NCBI RefSeq assembly: GCF_022568775.1
Contig: NZ_JAKZHW010000001.1
Coordinates: 1,178,001 to 1,242,000 of the forward strand
Reading direction: 5' to 3'
Origin: Sphingomonas telluris
GTDB taxonomy: Bacteria > Pseudomonadota > Alphaproteobacteria > Sphingomonadales > Sphingomonadaceae
DNA: 64,000 nt
Position 1 is the first letter of the stretch, and each line of letters starts with the position of its first letter. Under the pieces are notes generated by a model. The model was not told where the DNA came from. It saw only the letters and a list, made by a program, of their open reading frames with translations, and ran no database searches. A program made the position numbers and the translations under genes. This document shows, one piece after another, positions 1 through 8,053 of this stretch.

Positions 1-1308
1 ATCGTCTGCATCATCATCCTGTTCGTTCTGTCACCGAAGCTGGCGGGCATGATGCTTCTCGGCATTCCCTTCATCATAGGTCCCATCACGCTTCTCGGGC
101 GCCGCGTGCGGGCGATCTCCACCAAAAGTCAGGACCGCATTGCCGACGTCGGCGCAGTCACGAGCGAAGTGCTTGGCGCGATGAAGATCGTCCAGGCGTT
201 CGGCCAGGAAGGGCGCGAGACCGGGCGCTTCAGCGAGGCGGTCGAGAAGGTCTTTTCCACCGCCAAGCGCCGGATCCTCATTCGTGCGCTGATGACCGCG
301 ATGGCGATCTTCCTGCTCTTCGGCGCGATCACGATGATCATCTGGCAGGGCGCCATCGACGTGTCAGCCGGCAATATGACAGGCGGCACGATTGCGGCGT
401 TCGTGCTTTACGGCGGGCTGCTCGCGGGTGCGTTCGGAGCGCTGTCGGAGGTCTACGGCGATTTCCTGCGGGCAGCTGGAGCGTCGGAGCGGCTGACCGA
501 GTTGCTCGAGGCCGAGCCGGACATCAAGCCGCCCGCACAACCGGTGCAGCTGCCAGTCCCAGCGCGCGGCGAGCTCACCTTCGAGGACGTGACCTTCCAT
601 TACCCGACGCGTCAGGACGTCTCCGCGCTCGAGGGCTTCAGCCTGACCGTCAAGTCTCGGGAGCGGCTCGCGCTTGTAGGCCCGTCGGGTGCGGGCAAGA
701 CGACCATCTTCCAGATGGCCGAGCGGTTCTACGATCCGCAGCAGGGCCGGGTCCTGCTCGACGGTGTCGACCTCAGGGACGCCGATCCTGCCGACATCCG
801 TCAGCGCATCGCACTGGTTCCGCAGGAGACGATCATCTTCGCCGCGTCGGCGCGGGATAATCTGCGCTACGGCAACTGGAACGCGACGGAGGACGAGATC
901 TGGCAGGCCGCGAAGGATGCGCATGCGGAGGAGTTCCTGCGTGCGCTTCCGGAAGGCCTGGACACATATCTTGGTGAAAGCGGCGCTCGGCTTTCTGGCG
1001 GACAGCGGCAGCGCATCGCTATCGCCCGCGCGCTCCTGCGCAACGCTCCGCTGCTGCTCCTCGACGAGGCGACGTCAGCGCTGGACGCGGAGAGCGAGCG
1101 CCTGGTTCAGGACGCGCTGGATCGCCTCATGGCCGACCGCACAACGATCGTCATCGCGCACCGCCTCGCGACCGTGCGCGCGGCGGACCGCATCGTAGTG
1201 ATGGACAAGGGCCGGATCGTCGAGGAAGGCACGCACGCGACGCTTACGCGTCACGGCGGCCTCTACTCACGCTTGGCCCGTCTTCAGTTCGAAGACCGCG
1301 CGGCTTAG
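1..1308 (+). CDS. ABC exporter, fused permease/ATPase (3' part)
   Basis: The reading frame is open from base 1, so the 5' end lies outside the window; 435 residues are visible. The first part is the end of a type I exporter membrane domain (hydrophobic helices around residues 1-160). The rest is a complete nucleotide-binding domain: Walker A GPSGAGKTT, signature LSGGQRQR, Walker B LLLLDEATSALD and H-loop IAHRLATV. This order (membrane domain then ATPase in one chain) is that of MsbA/LmrA-like half transporters, which work as homodimers exporting lipids or drugs. The substrate cannot be read from sequence. Its TAG stop overlaps the TAA stop of the convergent histone-like gene by three bases. 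Confidence 0.93.
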   Translation: MVCIIILFVLSPKLAGMMLLGIPFIIGPITLLGRRVRAISTKSQDRIADVGAVTSEVLGAMKIVQAFGQEGRETGRFSEAVEKVFSTAKRRILIRALMTAMAIFLLFGAITMIIWQGAIDVSAGNMTGGTIAAFVLYGGLLAGAFGALSEVYGDFLRAAGASERLTELLEAEPDIKPPAQPVQLPVPARGELTFEDVTFHYPTRQDVSALEGFSLTVKSRERLALVGPSGAGKTTIFQMAERFYDPQQGRVLLDGVDLRDADPADIRQRIALVPQETIIFAASARDNLRYGNWNATEDEIWQAAKDAHAEEFLRALPEGLDTYLGESGARLSGGQRQRIAIARALLRNAPLLLLDEATSALDAESERLVQDALDRLMADRTTIVIAHRLATVRAADRIVVMDKGRIVEEGTHATLTRHGGLYSRLARLQFEDRAA

Positions 1309-1940
1309 CTTTCGCCGCCGCCACCCGCCGGCGGAGTGCTGCCGCCGGATTTTCCACGACCGCGCGTCGACGTGCCCCGACGCGATCCGCCCCGCGCCGA
1401 GGTCGAGCGCGAACGCGTGCTCGCCTTGCGAGTCGTCGTTCCGCTTGCTGCCTTGCGTGTGGTGCTGCCGGTTGCCGCCTTGCGCGTGCCGGTCGATGCA
1501 CGCGAGCTGGTCGTACCCGCCGACTTGGCGCGGCTCGTGCTCGCCTTCTTCGCGCCAGAGGTCGAGCGCTTCGCAGTCGTGCGCCGCGCGCCCGTCGAGC
1601 GCTTCGTGCTGCCTGCGGAAGATGCTGCCTGCGCAGTGCCGCTGTCGTCGGTCCACTTGCCGGACAAGACGCGCTGCGCCGCATCGGCGACCGCCTCGGC
1701 AATCAGCGATCCAAGCTTGGACGCGTTCGACACGACGGTGCTTGCGGCCGCCTGAGCGGAATCCGCTGCATCGAGTCCCGCATCGCGAATCTTGCGCCGC
1801 GCTGCCGGGCTGGCGCTGATCGCGGCTGCTGCAGCGGCCAGTCCCGCTGCGAGCATCTCGCGGCTCATTGCCGCCTTCGCAATCTTGTCGAAATTGATCT
1901 CGCCTTTCGAACCCCCAGTTTTGGTGGTGGATTTCGCCAT
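1305..1940 (-). CDS. Histone H1-like basic protein
   Basis: This 211-residue protein has two parts. Residues 1-100 are Ala-rich with likely helices. The tail (about 105-211) is low complexity, made of Ser, Thr, Ala, Lys, Arg and Gly with recurring TRKA/TTRKAS-type units, resembling the disordered tail of eukaryotic H1 and bacterial H1-like proteins. DNA binding is inferred from composition only. The start at 1940 is preferred over an upstream in-frame codon at 2006 because a GGGAGG ribosome site lies six bases ahead of this ATG. I recognise no enzymatic domain. The tail is very Ser/Thr rich, so the basic charge is diluted compared with true histones. Confidence 0.8.
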   Translation of the reverse strand: MAKSTTKTGGSKGEINFDKIAKAAMSREMLAAGLAAAAAAISASPAARRKIRDAGLDAADSAQAAASTVVSNASKLGSLIAEAVADAAQRVLSGKWTDDSGTAQAASSAGSTKRSTGARRTTAKRSTSGAKKASTSRAKSAGTTSSRASTGTRKAATGSTTRKAASGTTTRKASTRSRSTSARGGSRRGTSTRGRGKSGGSTPPAGGGGES

Positions 1941-2055
1941 CGCAAACCTCCCTTCGGTGCTTGTCCGCAAAGACACTTCAAAGCCGTAACGGTTCCGTTT
2001 CGGCAACGAACAGACTCGCTCGATCCCAATTTTCGGGTTGCGTACATACGTTAAA

Positions 2056-2083
2056 GGGGACCGCTGCCAAAGCAGCGATCCCC
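2056..2083 (-). terminator. Hairpin, possible terminator or structured RNA element
   Basis: A 12-bp inverted repeat (2056-2067 with 2072-2083, one G-U pair) closes a 4-base loop. Read on the minus strand it is followed by only a short T-run (TTTAA), so termination is uncertain. It lies between a 16-codon ORF with a perfect Shine-Dalgarno and the histone-like gene. Confidence 0.45.
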
Positions 2084-2128
2084 TCGAACATGGTCAGCGG
2101 CCGGAAGTGATGGCCGTCCGTTCAGCTC

Positions 2129-2179
2129 CTACGGCCGACGAACACCCCTTTCCGACCTCTCTGCTGAACCATGAGACAT
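2129..2179 (-). CDS. Possible 16-codon leader ORF with perfect extended SD
   Basis: An ATG at 2179 opens a 16-residue basic, Arg/Ser-rich ORF ending TAG at 2129. It is preceded by AAAGGAGGTGATCC (2181-2194, minus strand), complementary over 14 bases to the 3' end of alphaproteobacterial 16S rRNA. That is far stronger than any other ribosome site in the window. The peptide is too short to assign. It may be a leader peptide, or the strong site may be part of a structured RNA. It lies 115 bases downstream of the secreted-protein gene and about 190 bases upstream of the histone-like gene, both on the same strand. Confidence 0.4.
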   Translation of the reverse strand: MSHGSAERSERGVRRP

Positions 2180-2293
2180 CGGATCACCTCCTTTCGCTGC
2201 GTTGAAGCTGAAGGAAGAATGATTCGAGCACGACCAAATCACAAGACTTGTATTGCGCTGCAAATCTGTAATTCTCGGAACTTCGCGTGCCTG

Positions 2294-2755
2294 TCAGGCA
2301 GTGCGGCAATCCTCGACAACATGATCGACTTCCGGCGACGTGGGCAGCACGAGCGCAGGCACTCCCGGCATGGAGATTGCGAAGCGTCCGCGGCTGAAAA
2401 CGATTGCATCCAACAGCGAATCGGTCGCTCCAACCTGCGCGATCACGCGGCTCGACGGCTGCTCGAAACGCGACGTCAAAGTACGCGAACTGGAGCTCGT
2501 CCAGATTGAAATATTCGCAGCGGGCGCCGCACTGATTCGCGACAATGTGACGAGCCGCGTTGTCTTGCCGCAAGCGATCGACATGCGCGTCGCGCCGGAG
2601 CCGTCGGCGAACACCGCCTCGGAGCCACCGGTAACTGCGCGATAGCTCCACGATCCCGACGATACGGCGGAATAGCTGAAATCCGTCTGGGCTTGTGCAG
2701 GAGCGATTGCAGCGGCGCACGCGAACGCGGCGAGCGCGAACCTCTTCAATTTCAT
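2294..2755 (-). CDS. Secreted hypothetical protein
   Basis: The 153-residue product begins with a clear signal peptide (MKLKRF, a hydrophobic stretch, then APAQA before the likely cleavage site at about residue 22). The mature part has two Cys that could form a disulfide, and a conserved-looking C-terminal block with SLLDAIVFSRGRFAISMPG and VVEDCR. I know no function for this type of protein. It follows phaR directly: an alternative GTG start at 2764 would overlap the phaR stop as GTGA, so the two may be translationally coupled. I chose the ATG at 2755 because the signal peptide is then of normal length. Confidence 0.8.
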   Translation of the reverse strand: MKLKRFALAAFACAAAIAPAQAQTDFSYSAVSSGSWSYRAVTGGSEAVFADGSGATRMSIACGKTTRLVTLSRISAAPAANISIWTSSSSRTLTSRFEQPSSRVIAQVGATDSLLDAIVFSRGRFAISMPGVPALVLPTSPEVDHVVEDCRTA

Positions 2756-2760
2756 TCCAA

Positions 2761-3303
2761 TCACTTCGTGAGGCGGTCGACTTTATCGCGAAGCGCCGCA
2801 AGCTCCGCCTTCAGCTGATCCAGCTCGTCCTCGTCCGCGGACGGAGTCGGCTTCGCAGCTGCGGCCTTCGGCTTTGGCGTTCCGGCGGAAAATGCGCGGC
2901 TCGCGCCTTCGAACATCTCCATGTTCCGCTTGGCGATATCGGCGAAGACCTTGCCGCCGAACGCATCCCGCATGGCACTCTGGTTGCGCTGGAAGGCGTC
3001 CATCGCGGCTTCGAGATATTGCGGGACCATGCCCTGCATCGAGTTGCCGTAGAGGCCGATCAGCTGCTTCAGGAAGTTGACCGGAAGCATGGTTGAACCG
3101 CGCGCTTCCTCTTCGACGATGATCTGTGTGAGAACCTGACGGGTAATGTCGTCGCCCGTCTTCGCATCGACCACTTCGAACTCGCGTCCCTCGCGAACCA
3201 TTTCCGCGAGACGGTCGAGCGTGATGTATGCGGAGCTTTCCGTGTCGTAGAGACGACGGTTAGCATATTTCTTGATTGTCACCTTGTCCGAAGACCTGGC
3301 CAT
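2761..3303 (-). CDS. phaR: Polyhydroxyalkanoate synthesis repressor PhaR
   Basis: The 180-residue protein has the PHB/PHA accumulation regulator DNA-binding domain at the N-terminus (KKYANRRLYDTESSAYITL, residues about 11-30, then the RQVLTQIIVEEE block), a middle helical PHB-binding segment, and a disordered Ala/Lys/Pro linker ending in a short coiled coil (residues about 157-178). In known systems PhaR represses phasin and PHA genes and is released by binding nascent PHA. The ATG at 3303 has a GGAG site seven bases upstream. Its start codon overlaps that of the divergent PhaC-like gene, so both share one control region. Confidence 0.93.
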   Translation of the reverse strand: MARSSDKVTIKKYANRRLYDTESSAYITLDRLAEMVREGREFEVVDAKTGDDITRQVLTQIIVEEEARGSTMLPVNFLKQLIGLYGNSMQGMVPQYLEAAMDAFQRNQSAMRDAFGGKVFADIAKRNMEMFEGASRAFSAGTPKPKAAAAKPTPSADEDELDQLKAELAALRDKVDRLTK

Positions 3304-4375
3304 GAAGCGCTCCGCGAAATCCCAAGACCACCTACTACCGGACGAGTGTGCACCGCAACATGAACGCGCACCAAGGCCGCTTCCGCTTTTTCTCGAAATG
3401 GTACGTCGCGTCGGGGAGCAGGATCCGGAAACCGCCCGGGCGGCGCTGAACGGACTGGCAGCGTATGAGCGCGCCCGCCGCCCGGTGTCAGGCCCCGCGA
3501 TGCCGATTGCCGCCCGTATAGGTTCAGCCGTGCTGCGAGATCATGGCGGCGACGGGCCTCCCGCGGTCCTCGTCCCTTCCCTCATCAATCCGCCGCGCGT
3601 GCTTGACCTGGACGAGGAGGTATCGCTCGCCTCCGCGGTTTCGCGGATGGGACGGCGTGCCCTCCTCCTCGACTGGGGCCCGGCTCGCGCGCGTGCCGAT
3701 CTCGACGTGGGCGGGCACGTGAGCGAACTGCTGGTTCCGCTGCTTCGAAGCCTCGGTGAGGATGTCGCACCCGTCGGCTATTGCCTTGGCGGGACCATGG
3801 CGATCGCCGCAGCCAATCTCGTCGAGGTTCAGCGTGTTTGCACCATTGCCTCGCCCTGGAGCTTCGCGGGCTATTCGAAGCAGTCCCGCAATTCCGTCGG
3901 CGATCTTTGGCAGGCCGCACGTCAGGCCGCCCTGGCGTTGAACCTTCTTCCGATGGAGGTCCTGCAGGCGGCGTTCTGGTCCCTCGATCCGAAGCGAACC
4001 GTCTCAAAGTTCGCACGCTTCTCACTGCTCGATCCGGACAGCGATGATGCGCGGCGCTTCGTCATCCTGGAAGACTGGGCCAATGACGGCGAACCCCTGC
4101 CGCTTTCCGGAGCCCGAGAATTGATCGAGGATTTCTTCGGCAAGGACCTGCCCGGCCGCGGCGGGTGGATTGTGGCGGGGAAGACGATCAGCGACGGCTT
4201 GAGCGTTCCCCTTCTCAACCTCACCGCGTCCGAAGACCGCATCACGCCTGCGGAAAGCGCAGGCTGCGGAAGCCGCGAGAACATCCCCGCCGGTCACGTC
4301 GGAATGGTCGTCGGCTCGGCGCGAGGCCAGCTGCACCGGTCGCTCGCCCGTTTCCTCGACCCCGCTTGCCGCTGA
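3302..4375 (+). CDS. Short PHA synthase-like alpha/beta hydrolase
   Basis: The 357-residue protein has the nucleophile elbow GYCLGGT with Cys161 in place of the lipase Ser, the PhaC-type motif [14 protein letters not shown] near residue 256, a likely catalytic Asp313 in SEDRITP, and a His333 in GHVGM. This Cys-Asp-His set is that of PHA synthases. At 357 residues it matches the length of class III PhaC rather than class I (about 560-600). Its divergent pairing with phaR supports a role in PHA metabolism. Whether it polymerises or is a related thioesterase-like enzyme cannot be settled here. The ATG at 3302 overlaps the phaR ATG (CATG). No good ribosome site precedes it, which fits leaderless translation or a different start (TTG 3272 is an alternative). 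Confidence 0.8.
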   Translation: MKRSAKSQDHLLPDECAPQHERAPRPLPLFLEMVRRVGEQDPETARAALNGLAAYERARRPVSGPAMPIAARIGSAVLRDHGGDGPPAVLVPSLINPPRVLDLDEEVSLASAVSRMGRRALLLDWGPARARADLDVGGHVSELLVPLLRSLGEDVAPVGYCLGGTMAIAAANLVEVQRVCTIASPWSFAGYSKQSRNSVGDLWQAARQAALALNLLPMEVLQAAFWSLDPKRTVSKFARFSLLDPDSDDARRFVILEDWANDGEPLPLSGARELIEDFFGKDLPGRGGWIVAGKTISDGLSVPLLNLTASEDRITPAESAGCGSRENIPAGHVGMVVGSARGQLHRSLARFLDPACR

Positions 4376-4403
4376 CGGTTGCCGTCGCTAAGTCGGCGGC
4401 CAA

Positions 4404-4480
4404 GCACCCGTAGCTCAGCTGGATAGAGCGTTGCCCTCCGAAGGCAAAGGCCACAGGTTCGAATCCTGTCGGGTGCGCCA
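4404..4480 (+). tRNA. tRNA-Arg(CCG)
   Basis: The 77-base gene folds as a complete cloverleaf. The acceptor stem is GCACCCG/CGGGTGC, the D-arm holds AGCTCAGCTGGATAGAGC, the anticodon loop CTCCGAA gives anticodon CCG, the T-arm contains GGTTCGAATCC, and the CCA tail is encoded (4478-4480). It reads the CGG Arg codon. Confidence 0.97.
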
Positions 4481-4875
4481 CCCCCATATAGCTGATCCAG
4501 CAACCGTAAGTTTACAGCCGCCGTTGCACACTGGTACCTTGAGCCCTCGAAGCATGAGTGGGTGGACCGATGCGGCGGACTTTTGCGTGGTGCCTGGATG
4601 ATCTGAAGCGCGGCTTGGCGAGCCTAGACGCCAACAAGCTGTTCATGGCACCCTTCGCCTTCTTCATTGCCCTGGCGGTGCTCGATTATTCGGTCGACAC
4701 CTGGTGCCATGAGTGGCCGAATTCGTTGCGCTGCTCCGTCCGTCATCATCGGACCGTGCTGAAGGCCGACGCCCTGCCCATCACGGGCGACCGGTTCTCC
4801 TAACAGTCCGACAAGATTTAAGGCGATCTTTACCAAGACTGGTTACCGCTTCACTCGTGCACAGGGGCGAGGCGA
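4481..4875. other. Intergenic stretch around a doubtful ORF
   Basis: Apart from the doubtful 77-codon frame at 4570-4803, this 395-base stretch shows nothing I can assign. No U-tract terminator follows the tRNA. The promoter of the gene at 4876 probably lies in 4804-4865. Confidence 0.5.
4570..4803 (+). CDS. Small hypothetical membrane protein (doubtful)
   Basis: A 77-codon frame with one hydrophobic segment (about residues 25-40, FMAPFAFFIALAVL) follows a GGTGGA site five bases before the ATG. The C-terminal half has no distinctive feature. I do not recognise it. It stands alone between the tRNA and a membrane protein gene, and could be a random frame. Confidence 0.33.
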   Translation: MRRTFAWCLDDLKRGLASLDANKLFMAPFAFFIALAVLDYSVDTWCHEWPNSLRCSVRHHRTVLKADALPITGDRFS

Positions 4876-6465
4876 ATGTCATCCAGCGTAGAAGTCATTA
4901 GCGGAGGCTTGGCTGCTTTCTGGCGTGCCAGTGAAGGGCAAGCGGCCTCGCGAGCGACGATTCTGGTCCCGTTCTACGTCCTGTTGTGCCTGATCAGCCT
5001 CCTGCCGTTCGTGCTGATCGCCAATCCCCCGATCGTCGATTTCGCGAACCATGCAGCCCGTCTTTCGCTCGCCTGCAACATTCAGGATCCCGCGGTCGCC
5101 GACATGTACGTCTATCGGCTGGGGATCATTCCCAACCTTGCGGTCGACCTGGCGAATGCGCCCCTATGCGGAGTGCTGGGCCCTTCCGCGGTGCTCAAGG
5201 CTGTGACCGCGGCGTCATTGGCGCTGATCTATCTTTCTGGCTGGACGATCCAGCGGAAGCTGTTCGGTACCCCGAATGCGTTCCTTCTGCTGCTGCCAGC
5301 CGTGGCGTTCAACCTCGTCACGACGATGGGTTACATAAACTTCCTTGCGGGCGCCGCCATCGGCTGCGCGATGATTGCGCTGGCGCTTGGCCGCGAGAAG
5401 AAGTTCACCCAATTGCTGCTGATCGGAAACGTCGGCGGAATAGTCCTCTTCTTCTGCCACATCTTCGCGCTGGCTTTCGTCGGCGTCTTCTTCTTCGGCC
5501 TTATGCTGCGCGACCAGCCGCGAACGGTCCGGGGTTTGGCAACGGCGGCGCTCAAGACCGCTGCAATGTTCGCGCTGCCGCTGTTGATGGTCCCGCTCGT
5601 GCCTAGCGAAGGGAAGCCTCTTGCCATTCACTACATCGGAAAGATCCGGGTGCTTCCAGCGCTGTTCATGGCGCCGCACCCGAACCCCAGCGTGTTCGGT
5701 CTGCTGTTTCTTGTGCCGATCTATCTGCTGATCCGGAATCGTCGCGTGGAGATCCACCCCGCGTTGCGAGTGCCGTTGGCCGTTTTGGCACTCTACGTTC
5801 TGCTCGTTCCCAACGGCATCCAGGACGCGATCGACATCGATTCCCGGACGGCTATTCCCCTGGCCTATCTGTTCTTCATGTCGCTTCGGCCGATCGACAA
5901 GGAGCGAGAGATTTCGGGGACTCTGTTCGGCGCGTCGGCTGCTCTAGTCGGATACGGGGCAGTCATGGCCGTGCTGTTCTGGCTGCCATTCAGCCGCCAG
6001 GTGGAGGAGCTGCGCGGCGCGTTCGGAGTTTTGCCGCCCGAAGTCTCAGTCTTTTCGGTGGCAGCGGAGGATGGTCCGCGCATGCGCGTCTTCCCCTTCG
6101 GATATAATCACCTGACGAGCTATGCGACCGTGGACCGCCGCGTGTTCAACCCGCTGGAATTCAGCGGCATCGGGATGCAGCCCCTCTCGTCCACGCCGAA
6201 GTTCGGGCCGATCGATTCGCCGGGATCATTCCCGGTAACGCCCGCGCAGGCGCGGAAGCTCGAGCACCCCACCGCAGACCTTCAGAACGAGATGCTGAAG
6301 GGCAACGGCCGCTTCAAGCTCCGCTGGCCCGAGCATTTCGACTATGTGATCTTCTATCATTTCGGCCATTTCGCCAACTTTCGACCCGAACTGCTGACCG
6401 AGGTCCATCGCGGGTCGTTTTTCTCGATCCTGAAGGTCCGCCGGCCGCAGCCGCAGCGCGGCTGA
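4876..6465 (+). CDS. Polytopic membrane protein, GT-C-like
   Basis: The 529-residue protein has about ten hydrophobic helices spread over residues 25-370, then a soluble domain of about 150 residues ending in a YVIFYHFGHF segment. The first loop holds VDFANHAARL after helix 1, where GT-C glycosyltransferases carry acidic catalytic residues; the Asp here is a candidate. The overall plan resembles lipid-linked sugar transferases (PMT_2/DUF2029-like), but I cannot assign a family with certainty. A GAGG site precedes the ATG. The HAD-UbiA fusion starts 70 bases downstream, which suggests a joint role in a polyprenyl-linked envelope glycan. Confidence 0.75.
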   Translation: MSSSVEVISGGLAAFWRASEGQAASRATILVPFYVLLCLISLLPFVLIANPPIVDFANHAARLSLACNIQDPAVADMYVYRLGIIPNLAVDLANAPLCGVLGPSAVLKAVTAASLALIYLSGWTIQRKLFGTPNAFLLLLPAVAFNLVTTMGYINFLAGAAIGCAMIALALGREKKFTQLLLIGNVGGIVLFFCHIFALAFVGVFFFGLMLRDQPRTVRGLATAALKTAAMFALPLLMVPLVPSEGKPLAIHYIGKIRVLPALFMAPHPNPSVFGLLFLVPIYLLIRNRRVEIHPALRVPLAVLALYVLLVPNGIQDAIDIDSRTAIPLAYLFFMSLRPIDKEREISGTLFGASAALVGYGAVMAVLFWLPFSRQVEELRGAFGVLPPEVSVFSVAAEDGPRMRVFPFGYNHLTSYATVDRRVFNPLEFSGIGMQPLSSTPKFGPIDSPGSFPVTPAQARKLEHPTADLQNEMLKGNGRFKLRWPEHFDYVIFYHFGHFANFRPELLTEVHRGSFFSILKVRRPQPQRG

Positions 6466-6535
6466 CGATCTTAGCGTCTCGTTTACCAAGATCGTGCGAC
6501 GGCTGGCGCATGGGGTGGATCCGGGAAATGGCGGC

Positions 6536-8017
6536 ATGAAGACGGCGCTCGCGCATACTGCCGCGCCGGATGCGGATGCGATCAAGAGCTATCCGCTCGT
6601 CCTCGATCTCGACGGTACGCTGCTGCGAACCGACCTGCTTTACGAGGCCACTCTGCAGTTCCTGAAGCGCCGGCCGTTCGGGATTTTCCTGCTCGCCTGG
6701 TGGCTTTGCCGCGGCGTTGCCTACCTCAAGCATCAGGTCGCGATGCGGAGCGATCTCGCCATTCAGCTCCTGCCGGTGAACGAAGCACTGGTCGGATATG
6801 CACGCGGCGCCGCAGAAGGCGGGCGCACGGTCATCGCAGCGACCGCCGCGAACCACGAGCTCGCGGCGAAGGTCTGCACACGATTTCCCTTCATCAGCGA
6901 AGTCCTGTCGTCCTGCGAGCGGCAGAACCTCAAGGGAACGCGGAAGGCGCAGGTGCTGACGCAGCGTTTCCCGGAAGGCTTCGCCTATGCCGGAGATTCG
7001 GCCGCAGACGTGCAGGTGTGGCGCGCCGCCCAATCCGGGGTCTTCGCAGGCCGCGATCCGCACATTCTCGCCGAGCTCAGCAAGAATACAGCGCTGGAAG
7101 CCGACTTCAGCAAGCCCAAGCCGAACGTTTCCACCTGGCTGCGCGCCACGCGCGTCCATCAGTGGGCGAAGAACGGACTCCTCTTCCTCCCACTCCTGCT
7201 CGCCGGGCAGTTTCTGGATCTCGACCGCTGGTCCGCCTGCATCGCGGCATTCGTCGCCATGGGGCTGACGGCTTCGGCGACGTACATCATCAACGACCTC
7301 CTCGATCTCGAGGCCGACCGGCAGCACTGGAGCAAGCGCAGCCGGCCAATCGCCGCCGGCGAAATCGGAATTCCGCAGGCGGTCATCGCATCTATAGTGC
7401 TGCTGAGCGCTGGGCTCCTGCTTGCGATCGGGGGCGCCGGCCTGCCGGCTGCCGGACTGCTGGTCGTCTATTGCGCCGTCACGCTCGGCTATTCGCTCAA
7501 CCTCAAGCGAGTTCCGGTCCTCGACGTCACGGTTCTCGCATCGCTCTTCACATTGCGGCTCGTGCTTGGAGCGGCGGCAGCCCAGGTGCGCATTTCGGCC
7601 TGGCTGCTCGTCTTTTCGATGTTCCTCTTCCTCTCGCTTGCTCTCGCCAAACGATCGACGGAGATGGGCCGCAAATCGGCGTCGGGTCATGGCGAAGCAC
7701 CGAGCCATGGTCGCGGCTACGTTGCCGCCGATGTCCCGCTCATCGCCGGTTTCGGCCTGTCCTCCGCCATCGCGGCGATCCACGTCTTGGTGCTCTACCT
7801 GATCAACGACGCCTTCTCCGACAGTCTCTACCGCTTTCCCCAGTTGCTCTGGGTCGCCCCGGTCCTGATCGGCCTTTGGCTTGGCCGCGTGTGGCTGCTG
7901 TGCGGGCGCGGGCTGCTGCACGACGATCCCATCCAGTTCGCGGTGTGCGACAAGGTCAGCATCCTGCTGGGTGCCGGAGTCGTCGCCAGTTTTGCCGGCG
8001 CCGCGCTGATCCCCTGA
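6536..8017 (+). CDS. HAD phosphatase-UbiA prenyltransferase fusion
   Basis: The 493-residue protein joins two domains. Residues 18-200 form a HAD-type hydrolase with motif I DLDGTLL (Asp24, Asp26) and a late GDSAAD motif. Residues about 205-493 are a UbiA-superfamily integral membrane prenyltransferase with NDLLDLEAD (metal/diphosphate site) followed by KRSRPIAAGE. The closest known theme is decaprenylphosphoryl-5-phosphoribose synthase (UbiA) followed by dephosphorylation: a fusion could make polyprenyl-phosphoryl-ribose in two steps on one chain. This is inference from the domain pair. The ATG at 6536 is preferred to the GTG at 6494 because the upstream residues are unlike the domain. Confidence 0.85.
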   Translation: MKTALAHTAAPDADAIKSYPLVLDLDGTLLRTDLLYEATLQFLKRRPFGIFLLAWWLCRGVAYLKHQVAMRSDLAIQLLPVNEALVGYARGAAEGGRTVIAATAANHELAAKVCTRFPFISEVLSSCERQNLKGTRKAQVLTQRFPEGFAYAGDSAADVQVWRAAQSGVFAGRDPHILAELSKNTALEADFSKPKPNVSTWLRATRVHQWAKNGLLFLPLLLAGQFLDLDRWSACIAAFVAMGLTASATYIINDLLDLEADRQHWSKRSRPIAAGEIGIPQAVIASIVLLSAGLLLAIGGAGLPAAGLLVVYCAVTLGYSLNLKRVPVLDVTVLASLFTLRLVLGAAAAQVRISAWLLVFSMFLFLSLALAKRSTEMGRKSASGHGEAPSHGRGYVAADVPLIAGFGLSSAIAAIHVLVLYLINDAFSDSLYRFPQLLWVAPVLIGLWLGRVWLLCGRGLLHDDPIQFAVCDKVSILLGAGVVASFAGAALIP

Positions 8018-8053
8018 CGGAACCCCCCTCGCCTCCGCCCCGTTGAGTGGCGG

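Larger units (their letters stand above)
1941..2293. other. Intergenic module
   Basis: This 353-base gap holds the perfect SD and 16-codon ORF (2129-2194), the 12-bp hairpin (2056-2083), and overlapping GGCCGT/ACGGCC-type inverted repeats around 2095-2135. I see no longer coding frame of convincing quality on either strand. The promoter of the histone-like gene probably lies in 1960-2050. Confidence 0.6.

Noticed and set aside
2179..2195. Fragment of 16S rRNA (GGATCACCTCCTTT on the plus strand)
   Set aside because: Only the terminal 14 bases match; the bases before them are not like 16S helix 45. A perfect Shine-Dalgarno on the minus strand, followed by an ATG, explains it better.
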